Assembly: GCA_046328715.1 (NCBI GenBank)
Contig: JAXLWB010000036.1
Location: forward strand, 41,349-105,348
DNA from: JAXLWB01 sp046328715
Lineage (GTDB): Bacteria > Chloroflexota > Anaerolineae > Caldilineales > Caldilineaceae
Direction: 5' to 3'
Length of the DNA: 64,000 nucleotides
Part shown: positions 1-8,712 of the stretch, in pieces
Position numbering within the stretch: position 1 is the first letter of the stretch
Layout: the number at the start of each line of letters is the position of its first letter
Translations under genes and position numbers: made by a program
The notes under the pieces: generated by a model
What the model was told of the DNA's origin: nothing
Database searches by the model: none
The model's input: only the letters and a program-made list of their open reading frames with translations

Positions 1-1500
1 GCCCCTACCAACCTGCAAGTAACCATGGCCGCCGTGCCGCAGATTGCGCTGCGCTGGAGCGACAACACCAGCGATGAGACTGGCTTTAAGATCGAACGCT
101 GCCAGGGTGCCAACTGCACGACTTATAGCCAAATCGCAACGTTGGGAATCAACAGCACCAGTTATACCGACCCCAACATCGCTGCGAACACCAGTTACAG
201 CTACCGGGTGCGCACCACTAAGAATGGCGTCGATTCGGTACCGTCCAACTTGGCGACGACTAACAGCGGGAGCGCAGGCTGTGCCGTATACAACGCCCTC
301 GAAGGACCACGCATGATTTCCGACCCTGGCACGCTGCTGGAAACCGTGACCATGCTCAATCATGGCCCGATCAGCGACATCAACCTGCGCAACCTCAACA
401 TCGAACACAGCTTCGATATGGATCTGAGCGCTGTGTTGGTCAGTCCCAGCGGCAGACAGGTGGAGTTGTTCAATGGGGTTGGCGGCGCGGATGCCAACTT
501 TCGCGGCACGGTGTTTGACGATGAAGCGACCACGCCAATCACGGCTGGCAGCGCCCCCTTCAGTAGTAGCTACCGCCCCAACAACCCGCTGAGTGCATTC
601 GATGGCCAAAACACAACCGGAACCTGGACGCTGCGCCTGAGCGACAATGTGGCCGGCTATGTCGGCTGGATCTACGGCTGGTCGTTGGATCTCTGTTTCG
701 GCGGCGGTGGCAGCAGTGATCTGATCTTCGAGGATGGTTTTGAATCGGGTGGCTTTGGACGATGGACTTCAACCAGTACACTCGACGGTGGCGATCTGAG
801 CGTCAGTGCCAACGCCGCCCTGGTTGGCACTCGTGGCATGAGCGTCTTCTTTGATGATACCGTGGCACTCTATGTCACCGATGACACGCCCAATACTGAA
901 CCCCGCTACCGAGCCCGGTTCCAATTCGACCCGAATACGGTGCGGTTGCCAAATGGGCTGGAACACTCCATCTTCTACGGCTACCAAGGCTCAAGCACGG
1001 TGATCTCACGGCTGGAGTTCCGCATCTCGAATGGCGTCTATCAAGTGCGCGGGGTATTGCGTAACGATGGCAGCACCTGGACAGGAAGCAGTTGGTACGC
1101 AATCAGTGATGCCCCGCACGCCTTGGAGTTAGATTGGCGGGCCGCCACTGCCGCTGGCGCCAACAACGGTAGCCTCACCCTCTGGATTGACGGCGTGCAA
1201 AAGGGAACCGTTGTTGGCATCGACAACGACACACGACGCATTGATCGCATCCGCCTGGGTGCTGTGGCTGATCTGGATGCGGGCAGCCAAGGAAGTTACT
1301 ACTTTGATGGCTTCAAGTCTACCCGCCAGAACTATATCGGACCCACTCTGGCGTCGGCAAATCAGGAGAATGTTGCGCTTCCCGCAACCGACCCTGTCGC
1401 CAATGTCGTTGAAGAAGATTTGAGTCTGGATGATGTGGGTGATCGGGAGGAGGAAGAGGCAAGTGACCAGCAGATCTTCCTGCCGCTGATCAGTAATTAG
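1..1500 (+). CDS. C-terminal part of a large secreted protein (FN3, P-domain, LamG-like region); 5' truncated by window edge
   Basis: The frame is open from base 1, so the gene begins outside the window and the visible 499 residues are its C-terminal part. In order I see a fibronectin type III domain (about residues 1-85, with RWSDNTSDETGFKIER), a proprotein-convertase P-domain-like jelly roll (about 95-225, with LSAVLVSPSGRQVELF and TGTWTLRLSDN), and a concanavalin/LamG-like region (about 240-440). An acidic linker leads to the C-terminal tail IFLPLISN. P-domains usually follow subtilisin-type (S8) catalytic domains, so the missing N-terminus may be a secreted protease, but no catalytic residues are visible. 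The IFLPLI tail recurs in secreted proteins of this window. The next gene is convergent, across a tandem repeat. Confidence 0.8.
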   Translation, partial: APTNLQVTMAAVPQIALRWSDNTSDETGFKIERCQGANCTTYSQIATLGINSTSYTDPNIAANTSYSYRVRTTKNGVDSVPSNLATTNSGSAGCAVYNALEGPRMISDPGTLLETVTMLNHGPISDINLRNLNIEHSFDMDLSAVLVSPSGRQVELFNGVGGADANFRGTVFDDEATTPITAGSAPFSSSYRPNNPLSAFDGQNTTGTWTLRLSDNVAGYVGWIYGWSLDLCFGGGGSSDLIFEDGFESGGFGRWTSTSTLDGGDLSVSANAALVGTRGMSVFFDDTVALYVTDDTPNTEPRYRARFQFDPNTVRLPNGLEHSIFYGYQGSSTVISRLEFRISNGVYQVRGVLRNDGSTWTGSSWYAISDAPHALELDWRAATAAGANNGSLTLWIDGVQKGTVVGIDNDTRRIDRIRLGAVADLDAGSQGSYYFDGFKSTRQNYIGPTLASANQENVALPATDPVANVVEEDLSLDDVGDREEEEASDQQIFLPLISN

Positions 1501-1569
1501 TGTCAAAGGAACTATCGTCTTGGAGGAAGGCATGAATGATGGTGCTTTCCTCTAAGATGAAGCAAAATT

Positions 1570-1845
1570 CAGAGCCGTTAGCGTCAGCGTACGGAGCCCC
1601 TTACTTACGTGCGGGGTTCTGATGCGTGTTCAGAGCCGTTAGCGTGAGCGTATGGGTGTCCCTTACTGACCGGGTACCCCCTGGGTGGGATTCTGATGCG
1701 TGCTTCAGAGCCGTCAGCGTCAGCGTACGGAGCCCCCTTACTGACGTGCGGGGTTCTGATGCGTGCTCAGATCCGTTAGCGTGAGCATACGGAGTCCCCT
1801 TACTGACCGGGTACCCCCTGGGTGGGGTTCTGATGGGTGGGGCTT
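1570..1845. repeat. Tandem repeat of 61-77 bp units (family R1)
   Basis: Four units start at about 1570, 1631, 1706 and 1768, each opening with CAGAGCCGTTAGCGTNAGCG or a close variant. Units 1 and 3 resemble each other, as do units 2 and 4, so the array is a direct duplication of about 136 bp. The last unit runs into the 3' end of the regulator gene at 1800-4259. Copies also occur near 14941-15016 (inverted) and 49674-49752. Confidence 0.8.
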
Positions 1846-4259
1846 TTGCTTTTCGAAGCAGCCGTGATCCTTTCACGATTCTGAAGTGCCTCGCTTACCC
1901 CAGCCTCATGACCGATTTCGCGGTAGAGGGCAAGACTCTGGTCGTTCCAGCTTCTTGCGTGGACGTACTCTCCCTTCTCAGAGGCGATCATGCTTAAGCG
2001 GTCGAGCAGGAGTGCGGTCGCTTTCTTGTTTCTCAGAGTCTGAGCTAAGGTCAGTGCAGTCTGATAGTGAGTTTCAGCTTGTTCACTTTCCCTTTGCGCC
2101 TGCGCCAATTCACCGAGATCAAAGTGTAACCAAACCAGATCCGCCTGGTCTGCCAACTTTGTAAAGAGGCGTTCGGCTTCTTCGTACAACGTCGTGGCTC
2201 GGGCCACTTCTCCTCGTTGGCGCGCAACCGTACCCAGCGTGGAAAGGTTCCAGCCAATGCCTCGTTCATCACCCAGTTCCTGATAGATGAGAAGACTCTC
2301 CTGCCCCAATTGCGCCGCTTGATCAATCTGCTGCTGTTGTAACCGGATCTTGGCTAGATTCGTCAGTGTCAATCCCTGCCCGACTTTGGAATTGAGCTGG
2401 CGGTGCAGAGCAAGGGCCTCTTCACTAAAGACCAGCGCTTCATCCAGATCCCCTTGCGCAAGGGCACAACCTCCCAAATTGGTCAGGCTGTTGGCAATCC
2501 GATAGCGGGTACGCGAGATCGTGTCGGGATCGACAAGGCTCTGCAACTGCGCCTGTAACACCTGAAGACTGGCCTCGTAGTGCTGCCGCGCGATCACATA
2601 CTCTCCCTGGTCAAGTGCCAGATTGCCCGCACCATGTAATGCTAACCAACGGCTGGGCGCAGGTGGCTCGATCCCACGTTGCAACGCTCGTTCTAACCAG
2701 GTGCGTCCTTCCGTAATATAGCCACGCATTTCCCAAAAACGCCAAAGTGAACCCGCCAGGTCGAGACTGGCTTGGATTCCCGTCGCTGCAGTTAGATAAT
2801 GTTCGAGAGCAGTACGCACGTTGTCATTTTCCAGATCCAGCGTTCTCAATGCATCGGCAATCTTGGCACCCCAAATTTGTAGTGCTGCTTCTCCCACCAG
2901 TTGATGATAGTAAGCAGCATGAGTCTCAGCCACACTGGCTGCGATCTCTGGCTGCGCTTGCAACTGATCCTGCGCGTACTGACGCACCAACTCATGCATC
3001 GAATAGCGAGTGGGCGTGCTTTGACTCTTGCGCAGCAGCGACTTGTCGATCAAATTTGCCAGGATGGGCAGCGTCGCTCCTGCCACCTGCTGAGCCGCTT
3101 CACGGGTACAACCACCGCGAAAGAGGGAAAGTTTTGCCAGTACAGCACGCTCCGCTTCGTTCAACAACCGCCAGGAATGATCGAAGACCGCCCGCATGCT
3201 GCGGTGACGAGCTGTCATGTCGCGCTGGGCCAGTGCAAAGAAGTCAATGCTGCGGCTGATTTCGTCGGCAATCTCGCCCGGGGTGAGGACATTTACCCAA
3301 GCAGCGGCCAGTTCAATCGCCAGCGGCATCCCTTCTACCAGGTGGCAAATCCGACTCACGGCTTGGCGGTTTTCATCGTGGATGACAAAATCGATCTGGG
3401 TTTGTTGGGCGCGTTCTAAAAAGAGCAGGACGGCGTCTGCTTGATCGGCTAGCAGAGCGTCAGCGGGCAGACCGAGACCTCCTAACTCGAAGATGCGTTC
3501 ACCACTCACCCGCAAGCGCTCGCGTGAAGTAACCAGCAGGGTGAGATTAGGGGCCGCCCGTAACAATTGACGAACCCAGTGGATCGCTTCCTCATCCATG
3601 AGAAGCTGCTCAAAGTTGTCGAGTGTCAGTAACATCCTGCGTCCGGCCAGCCAGAGGTTGATCTGTTGCTGTAAATCGACAGTGCCCTGCAATGGTAAAT
3701 TGAGGCTGTTAGCAATGGTGCTGGGGAGATGCTGTACCTGATTGATGGCGGCAAGCGCCACAAACGCTGCGCCATCGGCAAAGTGTGGTGCCAACGTGGC
3801 AGTGAGGTTGAGCGCCAACTGCGTTTTGCCCATGCCGCCCGCACCGACAATCGTAATCAGCCGGTTGCGTTCATCGAGCAGCAGCGTTTGTAAGGCCGTA
3901 CACTCGGCTTCACGGCCAATCAGTTGAGGAATGGGTTGGGAGCGTCCCTGCTGTGGCAAACGAGGTTGGGGCGGAGGCGCTGCGCTTTGTTTGTTCGGGG
4001 CGAGGCGTTCCAACTCGTTCTCGCTGGCGCGCCCCACCGGTTGTCGTGCCAGGCGCATAAACTCCTCGCGCTGGTCGGCTGGCACCTTGAGCACATCGGC
4101 AATCCGTTCTGCCATTTCACGCGAGGGGCGACGCATACTCGTCTCAAAGGCCCCCAGCGTTGGCGTGGCGCAACCGACTCGTTCGGAGAGTTTTTCTTGT
4201 GTGAGGTCTTGTTCAGCGCGCAGACGTTTGATCCACTGCCCAAAGGTTACGGGTTGCAT
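1800..4259 (-). CDS. XRE-family HTH / NB-ARC (STAND) ATPase / TPR transcriptional regulator 1
   Basis: An 819-residue signal-transduction ATPase. Residues about 6-62 form an XRE-type helix-turn-helix (LTQEKLSERVGCATPTLGAFE). The NB-ARC ATPase core follows, with IGREAE near 114, Walker A VGAGGMGKT at 138-146, Walker B LLTLDNFEQLL near 210-220, the sensor-like TSRERLRVSGERIFELGGL and GMPLAIELAAAWV. A winged-helix part (HELVRQYA) and TPR repeats (about 490-790) complete it. STAND proteins of this plan usually oligomerise on ligand and ATP to activate genes. The start is close to 4259 because the N-terminus aligns with three paralogues in this window. It is divergent from the secreted gene at 4550, across a phased operator. 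The last ~15 codons come from repeat R1, so the C-terminus has been altered. Confidence 0.9.
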   Translation of the reverse strand: MQPVTFGQWIKRLRAEQDLTQEKLSERVGCATPTLGAFETSMRRPSREMAERIADVLKVPADQREEFMRLARQPVGRASENELERLAPNKQSAAPPPQPRLPQQGRSQPIPQLIGREAECTALQTLLLDERNRLITIVGAGGMGKTQLALNLTATLAPHFADGAAFVALAAINQVQHLPSTIANSLNLPLQGTVDLQQQINLWLAGRRMLLTLDNFEQLLMDEEAIHWVRQLLRAAPNLTLLVTSRERLRVSGERIFELGGLGLPADALLADQADAVLLFLERAQQTQIDFVIHDENRQAVSRICHLVEGMPLAIELAAAWVNVLTPGEIADEISRSIDFFALAQRDMTARHRSMRAVFDHSWRLLNEAERAVLAKLSLFRGGCTREAAQQVAGATLPILANLIDKSLLRKSQSTPTRYSMHELVRQYAQDQLQAQPEIAASVAETHAAYYHQLVGEAALQIWGAKIADALRTLDLENDNVRTALEHYLTAATGIQASLDLAGSLWRFWEMRGYITEGRTWLERALQRGIEPPAPSRWLALHGAGNLALDQGEYVIARQHYEASLQVLQAQLQSLVDPDTISRTRYRIANSLTNLGGCALAQGDLDEALVFSEEALALHRQLNSKVGQGLTLTNLAKIRLQQQQIDQAAQLGQESLLIYQELGDERGIGWNLSTLGTVARQRGEVARATTLYEEAERLFTKLADQADLVWLHFDLGELAQAQRESEQAETHYQTALTLAQTLRNKKATALLLDRLSMIASEKGEYVHARSWNDQSLALYREIGHEAGVSEALQNRERITAASKSKSPTHQNPTQGVPGQ

Positions 4260-4375
4260 ATGCGTATCCGATACGTGAACACAGGCAAACGAACCGGTTT
4301 TGCTGGCACTATTCTAAGCGCAACTACCTATTCCCGCAACCCTAACTCTAGCCCTCTAATCTACTGCAAGCTGTC

Positions 4376-4455
4376 TGTATGAATGATTGTCTCCCTATGT
4401 GTGTAGCTTCTTGTCGCGCTTGCTGCTGTTTTGGGCAGTCCCTTTCTGGTTGAAT
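4376..4455 (+). promoter_or_regulatory. Phased TGTAT operator/promoter A (for the gene at 4550)
   Basis: Pentamers TGTAT (4376), TGTCT (4388), TGTGT (4400) and TGTCG (4412) are spaced exactly 12 bp. TGCTGTTTT follows in phase at 4424, and TTGAAT lies 26 bp later at 4450. The arrangement matches six other sites in the window. It lies between STAND regulator 1 (divergent) and the gene at 4550. Binding by that regulator is inferred. Confidence 0.7.
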
Positions 4456-4549
4456 AGATGCAGACAGAACAACCAACACCGACAGGCAAGCGACCCACTT
4501 TGGTCACGCTTGCACCGGATCAGCCGACTTGAATGTGGAGGAAATCACG

Positions 4550-5581
4550 ATGAACCATCGAACCGCTGCTCACAAAAGCTCAACCCTCGCCCTGCTCACA
4601 ACCCTAGTACTGAGCCTGCTTTTTACACAAGTTGCGTCTGCCCAGGCCGATACCCCAAAGACAGCCGCCGCTACAGCCAATCTCTACCTACCCTTGATTA
4701 CAGGTGGCGTTGGCAACCCCACTCCAGCACCTTCGCTGCCAGAAAAGTTTGTGGGTACCTGGTTCACTGGTAACGCACCGCTCAACGACTTTTACAATCC
4801 CACCACGGGTGAATGGCGTGATGTGAATGGTATCGGGCAGATGTACAAGTTTGCCAGCAACGGCGACTATACCTACACCGCCTTTGCCCGCTTCCAAACC
4901 GGCGCCTGCAAAAGTGAAGTTTCGGTCTACAAGCAAGGAAGTGCATCGATCAACGGCACTGCTTTGACCTTGACCACCAGTGCCAGCAAGACCCGCACCG
5001 TGACCGTCTGTCCCACCCCGCACGAGAGCATTACCGAGGGCAGTCAAGCACCGGTGACCGTGAATTGGACGCTCGGACCGAACGACTCGGGGATCATCAA
5101 GCTGATTACAACCGCAGAGGGCAGCGAAGGCCCCGTGGAAACCGAATTTGCCAAGATCGGCATGGCCGAGTCGTTGGTCGGCACGTGGTATGAAGGTGAC
5201 TTACGTGCGGAGGGTTTTTATGACCCGGCGACCAAAACCTTTGACCCCAATCCCGGTGAAGGCAGTTGGTATGAAATGGCCGCCGACGCCACCTATCGAC
5301 ATGGCGAACATGGCTTCTCGGCACCGAATGCCCAAGGCTGTATTCTTGAAGGTTGGGTCTACGAAACAGGCACGATCGAGGTAAGGGGTGGCGCACTTAC
5401 CATCCAGCCCCAAAACGGCATTCTGCGCCTGGTCAACTCCTGTGATGGCACCCCAACTGTCACCGACCCGTGGGTTGCAGCACCCAACAGTTTCGCCTGG
5501 AAACACCTCGACCCGAATGGTGACATCCAGTTGGTCCTGATTCAGTTGATGCCCTTTGCGGAGTACGTCTTTCATCGCTAG
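4550..5581 (+). CDS. Secreted protein with two lipocalin-like repeats
   Basis: A 343-residue exported protein of unknown function. The N-terminus is a signal peptide (hydrophobic LALLTTLVLSLLFTQVASAQA), followed directly by the motif LYLPLITGG. Two homologous domains then follow, beginning EKFVGTWFTGNAPLNDFYNP and ESLVGTWYEGDLRAEGFYDP. Each has GTW near its start and a central cysteine, which recalls the first strand of lipocalin or calycin folds. ATG 4550 is chosen over the in-frame upstream TTG because GTGGAGGAAA sits just before it and the signal peptide begins there. It lies about 100 bp downstream of the TTGAAT box of operator A. No ligand can be proposed. Confidence 0.8.
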   Translation: MNHRTAAHKSSTLALLTTLVLSLLFTQVASAQADTPKTAAATANLYLPLITGGVGNPTPAPSLPEKFVGTWFTGNAPLNDFYNPTTGEWRDVNGIGQMYKFASNGDYTYTAFARFQTGACKSEVSVYKQGSASINGTALTLTTSASKTRTVTVCPTPHESITEGSQAPVTVNWTLGPNDSGIIKLITTAEGSEGPVETEFAKIGMAESLVGTWYEGDLRAEGFYDPATKTFDPNPGEGSWYEMAADATYRHGEHGFSAPNAQGCILEGWVYETGTIEVRGGALTIQPQNGILRLVNSCDGTPTVTDPWVAAPNSFAWKHLDPNGDIQLVLIQLMPFAEYVFHR

Positions 5582-5593
5582 AAACGGGAAGAT

Positions 5594-5670
5594 AGTAAGA
5601 CAGTAGGACAGTAAGACAGTGAGACAGTAGCAGGTAACTGATTCACTGTCCCACTGACCTACTGCCCTAC
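5594..5670. repeat. Inverted-repeat element of GACAGTAGGACAGT type (family R7)
   Basis: GACAGTAGGACAGTAAGACAG-like repeats on the left are complementary to CTGTCCCACTG...CTACTGCCC on the right. The element separates two convergent genes and overlaps the last codons of the minus-strand gene at 5659. Related elements lie at 29692-29762 and 58081-58138. It may act as a transcription-ending hairpin. Confidence 0.6.
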
Positions 5671-6384
5671 TTGCAGTGCCGCCTTCTTCAGCTTGGCTGC
5701 CTCGGCCTTAGCCTTCTTCTTCTCCTTCTCCTCCTGACTCAGATGCTCCGGTAAGGTATCAATCGCTTCGAGCATACCAGGCTGTCGGCGAAAAGCGACG
5801 CGTGCCGCCGCCATCAGCACCGCAAACCAATCCTTGGCCTCATTCAGTTGCAGATCACGCGCCTGTTTGCTCGTGCGCGATCCTTCCCGGTTTTGCGTCT
5901 GTGCCATTTTGTTCGCCACCATGGCGTTGATCAACTGGCTCACCCGCAGCAGTTGGTCAGCAGGGATATCAATGGCGGCCAACTGCTCCAGATAGCTGGG
6001 GTTGTTGAGTAGGGCGCTATAGAACTCCTGGGCTTGGGCCAGCCAACCGGCATAGTTGCGCTGCCCCTTCTGCAAGAGTTGGCTGGCATCAGGGCCCAGC
6101 ACATCCCGGGCGGCCTGGCGATGGCGCTGGTAGAACAGGCGCGCCTGCCCCCAATCGGTGTGGAAGGAGGTGGTGCTGGCCTTCTGCTGACGGCGCTGGT
6201 TGCGCATCGTCCAATGGCTGTTCTGCACCTGCATCAGCAGTGCCTTGCCCTCCTGCAAACGAACCCCATCCATGCCATAGCGGGCGAGCAGGGCCAGGGC
6301 TTCCGGCTGATTCTCCAAATAGTGAAAAACATGCGAAGCGTGGATCAAAAAGGTGTCAATCGAGATATTGGGTGAATAAAACAT
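5659..6384 (-). CDS. Hypothetical helical protein
   Basis: A 241-residue soluble protein, rich in predicted helix, with no signal peptide or membrane segment. I do not recognise a named family. Conserved-looking stretches are DTFLIHASHVFHYLENQPEAL near the N-terminus and LLRVSQLINAMVANKMAQTQNREGSRTSKQARDL further on. The C-terminus is a strongly charged, Lys/Glu/Ala-rich tail (EEKEKKKAKAEAAKLKKAAL) that could be a coiled coil. ATG 6384 is preferred to the longer in-frame start at 6471 because the extra 29 residues are low-complexity and AAGGG lies upstream of 6384. It stands alone on the minus strand. No function is proposed. Confidence 0.6.
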   Translation of the reverse strand: MFYSPNISIDTFLIHASHVFHYLENQPEALALLARYGMDGVRLQEGKALLMQVQNSHWTMRNQRRQQKASTTSFHTDWGQARLFYQRHRQAARDVLGPDASQLLQKGQRNYAGWLAQAQEFYSALLNNPSYLEQLAAIDIPADQLLRVSQLINAMVANKMAQTQNREGSRTSKQARDLQLNEAKDWFAVLMAAARVAFRRQPGMLEAIDTLPEHLSQEEKEKKKAKAEAAKLKKAALQVGQ

Positions 6385-6505
6385 CGCTGTTGAACCCTTC
6401 GGATATGGAGTTGTTCGAGAAGGCGTATGGGTATGTGAGGCAGTATGATTGAGGTGGGTTTCCGTTTCCAAAGGAAAAACTGTCAGGTAACGAGTAGATA
6501 GTTAC

Positions 6506-6610
6506 CAATCCTTCACGTCCCAATCCATCTTGCAGACTATGCCCTACGGATGGATCATCTTCGGCCACGAGAATAGGTTGTGTTTGGTTTGGAACTTGTC
6601 GATGGATCAT
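6506..6610 (-). pseudogene. Remnant of a response-regulator receiver domain
   Basis: Minus-strand translation gives QPILVAEDDPSVGHSLQDGL, which has the beta-1 strand and acidic DD pair that open a CheY-like receiver domain. The similarity ends after about 35 codons. There is no phospho-acceptor Asp region and no output domain, so this is a decayed or truncated fragment. Confidence 0.45.
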
Positions 6611-6630
6611 ATTGCGTCCGTCAAACCATC

Positions 6631-7908
6631 TCAGACCTTCATTGTACGCGGCTCACTCACCGCCAGGTGAAGCAGGAGCCAACTCACCACGCCAAGCAGC
6701 GCCGAAAGGGTAAACATGGCCTGATAACTCACGCTGCCGACCAGCCAGCCAGCGAGGAGCGGAGCCAGGGCACCCGCCACGCCAGGAATGGTGTTGGCCA
6801 GCCCGATGTAGGTAGGACGAGTTTCGGCGTCGGTAAATTCATAGACAATCGAAATGCCGGAGACAAAGGTGCAGGCATTGACCGCACCACGCAGGAAAAA
6901 GATCAGGAAAAACCACCAGGGGCTCGGGGCCAGGACAGCGAGAAGCAGCGAAAGCACGCTCAGCCCCATGCCAATCTCCAGGCTGAATTTATGCCCGGTG
7001 CGGTCGGCCAGAAAGCCGAAAAAGAGATTGGCGAAGGCCAGTCCAATCTGCAAGGCTACCGTAAAACCACTGGCTTGCGCATCGGGTAAGTTCCAATGCT
7101 GCACACTGTAAACAACCAGAAACCCCGTCGCCATACTACTCCCTGCAAAAAAAATCTGCGCCAGCAGATACATGCGAAAGTTGCGATCGCTGCGCACGAT
7201 CGCCGGCAAGGAGCGCAGATATTCCCATTGCGAGATCGGCGGCTTGCTGCTGTAGACCGGCGGTTCACGCGTGAGTGCGATAAAGATCCAAGAGAGAAAA
7301 ATCAACCCCGCTGCCAGGCTGAAGGCCAGGACATAGCCCTGGGGAAACGGATATTGTTCGAGGACAAAGGGTAAGGCCAGTGCCCCCAGCACACCGCTGC
7401 CGTTGCCGATAAAGTTGGTGATGCCAAAGAAACGCCCCCGATGCTTGACGGGGATGATCTTGGCAATCATATCTTGCCAGCCGACCACGATGAAGCCGAC
7501 CCCGATGGCATGCCAGCCATACAACACAAAAAAGCTGAATAAGGCAAGCTGCGGCTGGGGTATCGCCAGAAAGTAAGCCATCGGTGCTAGCAGGAAAATC
7601 GGCACGCGCTCCAGGAAGAAGCCCAGCGTCACGGGGTAGAATTTCTTGAGTGGTGCTTGGCCCACTGCGTTCGCCACAAAAAGCTGGGGCAGGAAGACGC
7701 CAGCCGTACTCAGAAACGGAATCAAGCCGATCCAGAGCGGATTGGTGGTGAAATGGCTCACAAACAAGGGCAGAATCACTGTGGATGAAATGAAACTCAT
7801 GCCAAACCAAAAGCTGACGCCATCCAGTGCATTGACCACAAAGTTCCAACGATAATTGCGCTCGGCGGCCTGCTCCATGCTGGCGCTGTTTACCATCATC
7901 TCTGTCAT
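6631..7908 (-). CDS. Major facilitator superfamily transporter
   Basis: A 425-residue integral membrane protein with about 12 hydrophobic segments. A cytosolic loop in the middle (LTREPPVYSSKPPISQWEYLRSLPAIVRSDRNFRMYLL) splits two six-helix halves. The loop after helix 2 (ANAVGQAPLKKFYP) and GFLADRTGHKFSLEIG in the second half fit MFS motif-A positions. It resembles the second MFS protein of the window (39634-40965), including the QFxNVQ-like linker context and the C-terminal YIGLANTI segment. The substrate cannot be told; drug or metabolite efflux is possible. Several ATGs lie close together at the start and the upstream Shine-Dalgarno is weak, so the exact start is uncertain by about 10 codons. 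Confidence 0.85.
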   Translation of the reverse strand: MTEMMVNSASMEQAAERNYRWNFVVNALDGVSFWFGMSFISSTVILPLFVSHFTTNPLWIGLIPFLSTAGVFLPQLFVANAVGQAPLKKFYPVTLGFFLERVPIFLLAPMAYFLAIPQPQLALFSFFVLYGWHAIGVGFIVVGWQDMIAKIIPVKHRGRFFGITNFIGNGSGVLGALALPFVLEQYPFPQGYVLAFSLAAGLIFLSWIFIALTREPPVYSSKPPISQWEYLRSLPAIVRSDRNFRMYLLAQIFFAGSSMATGFLVVYSVQHWNLPDAQASGFTVALQIGLAFANLFFGFLADRTGHKFSLEIGMGLSVLSLLLAVLAPSPWWFFLIFFLRGAVNACTFVSGISIVYEFTDAETRPTYIGLANTIPGVAGALAPLLAGWLVGSVSYQAMFTLSALLGVVSWLLLHLAVSEPRTMKV

Positions 7909-7933
7909 AAATTCGTCGTTCTTTCGCTTTGCT

Positions 7934-8019
7934 AGGACTTACGCAAGATGTGCAGCAAGTAATTGCCGAAGCGAGTTTCGTCTGCCCACCTCCCGGAGGT
8001 CGGGTCTTGCGTAAGTCCT
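7934..8019. mobile_element. Small MITE-like element with perfect 15-bp terminal inverted repeats
   Basis: AGGACTTACGCAAGA (7934-7948) is repeated in inverse as TCTTGCGTAAGTCCT (8005-8019). Only 56 bp lie between them and there is no coding capacity. The length and clean ends suggest a non-autonomous transposable element. It lies just upstream of the MFS gene. Confidence 0.6.
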
Positions 8020-8122
8020 GTCTTTGGTAGGAAACCTAAACGTATTGGTAGCTCATAGTATACCGTGCCCACACAGGCACTCTGCAATAGGCTGGAGTAT
8101 TAAAGCGTGTTTTGAAATTATT

Positions 8123-8186
8123 GTAGAGGCGGTTCGCAACCGCCGTTCTGTGCCTCCGCATGCCGGCGGTTGCGAACCGCCTCTAC
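8123..8186. repeat. Palindromic element R5 (copy 1)
   Basis: Two 22-bp arms (8123-8144 and 8165-8186) are perfect reverse complements. Each arm is itself nearly palindromic around GGCGGTTCGCAACCGCC, so a clover-like fold is possible. Related copies lie at 8558-8622 and, as a half element, at 61620-61646. Confidence 0.7.
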
Positions 8187-8557
8187 GGTTACCGAGCCTG
8201 TCTAAATCTTTAGGTTGCCGGTGCCCTTGGGCGACCGCAAGGGTACGCCCCTACCAATGTGTTACTCCTATTTGCGTTGTCTATTAGGCGCAGTTTTGTA
8301 AAATCTCAGCCCCAACGAGATGATTTCCCACGATTGACGCCTTGACTCCGCTTTTGTTCAAAACAGCCAGAACAACGATAATTTGCTGACTCATGCTACG
8401 CCAAGCGAGCAAAAGAGCGTAACGCAAGGGCGCAATGGAGCAAAGACGCAAAGGATTATGCTCAAAACTCATGCTTTATGCGTTCAAATTGGCACAAATC
8501 AATCCACTTGCTTTGTGCCTTTGCATTGAAAAGATTCAGGTGCGATTCATTTCAGTT

Positions 8558-8622
8558 GTAGAGGCGGTTCGCAACCGCCGTTCTGGTCGCTGCTTGACCG
8601 GCGGCGGCGAGCACGCCTCTAC
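8558..8622. repeat. Palindromic element R5 (copy 2)
   Basis: The left 22 bp match the copy at 8123. The right arm has diverged. The remaining ~700 bp between the MFS and GNAT genes hold no convincing gene. A short minus-strand ORF (8284-8391, MSQQIIVVLAVLNKSGVKAS...) might be a gene fragment but matches nothing I know. Confidence 0.6.
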
Positions 8623-8712
8623 GTTTTCACGCATCAGAATCACACCCCAATGATTCTTGTATAACATGAGTCGGTGCAATGCATATGATCTTATTCAACA
8701 AAGGGTAGCGCC

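Noticed and set aside
1570..1845. Repeat array considered as a CRISPR
   Set aside because: Units are contiguous, 61-77 bp, and all similar along their length. There are no unique spacers and no cas genes.
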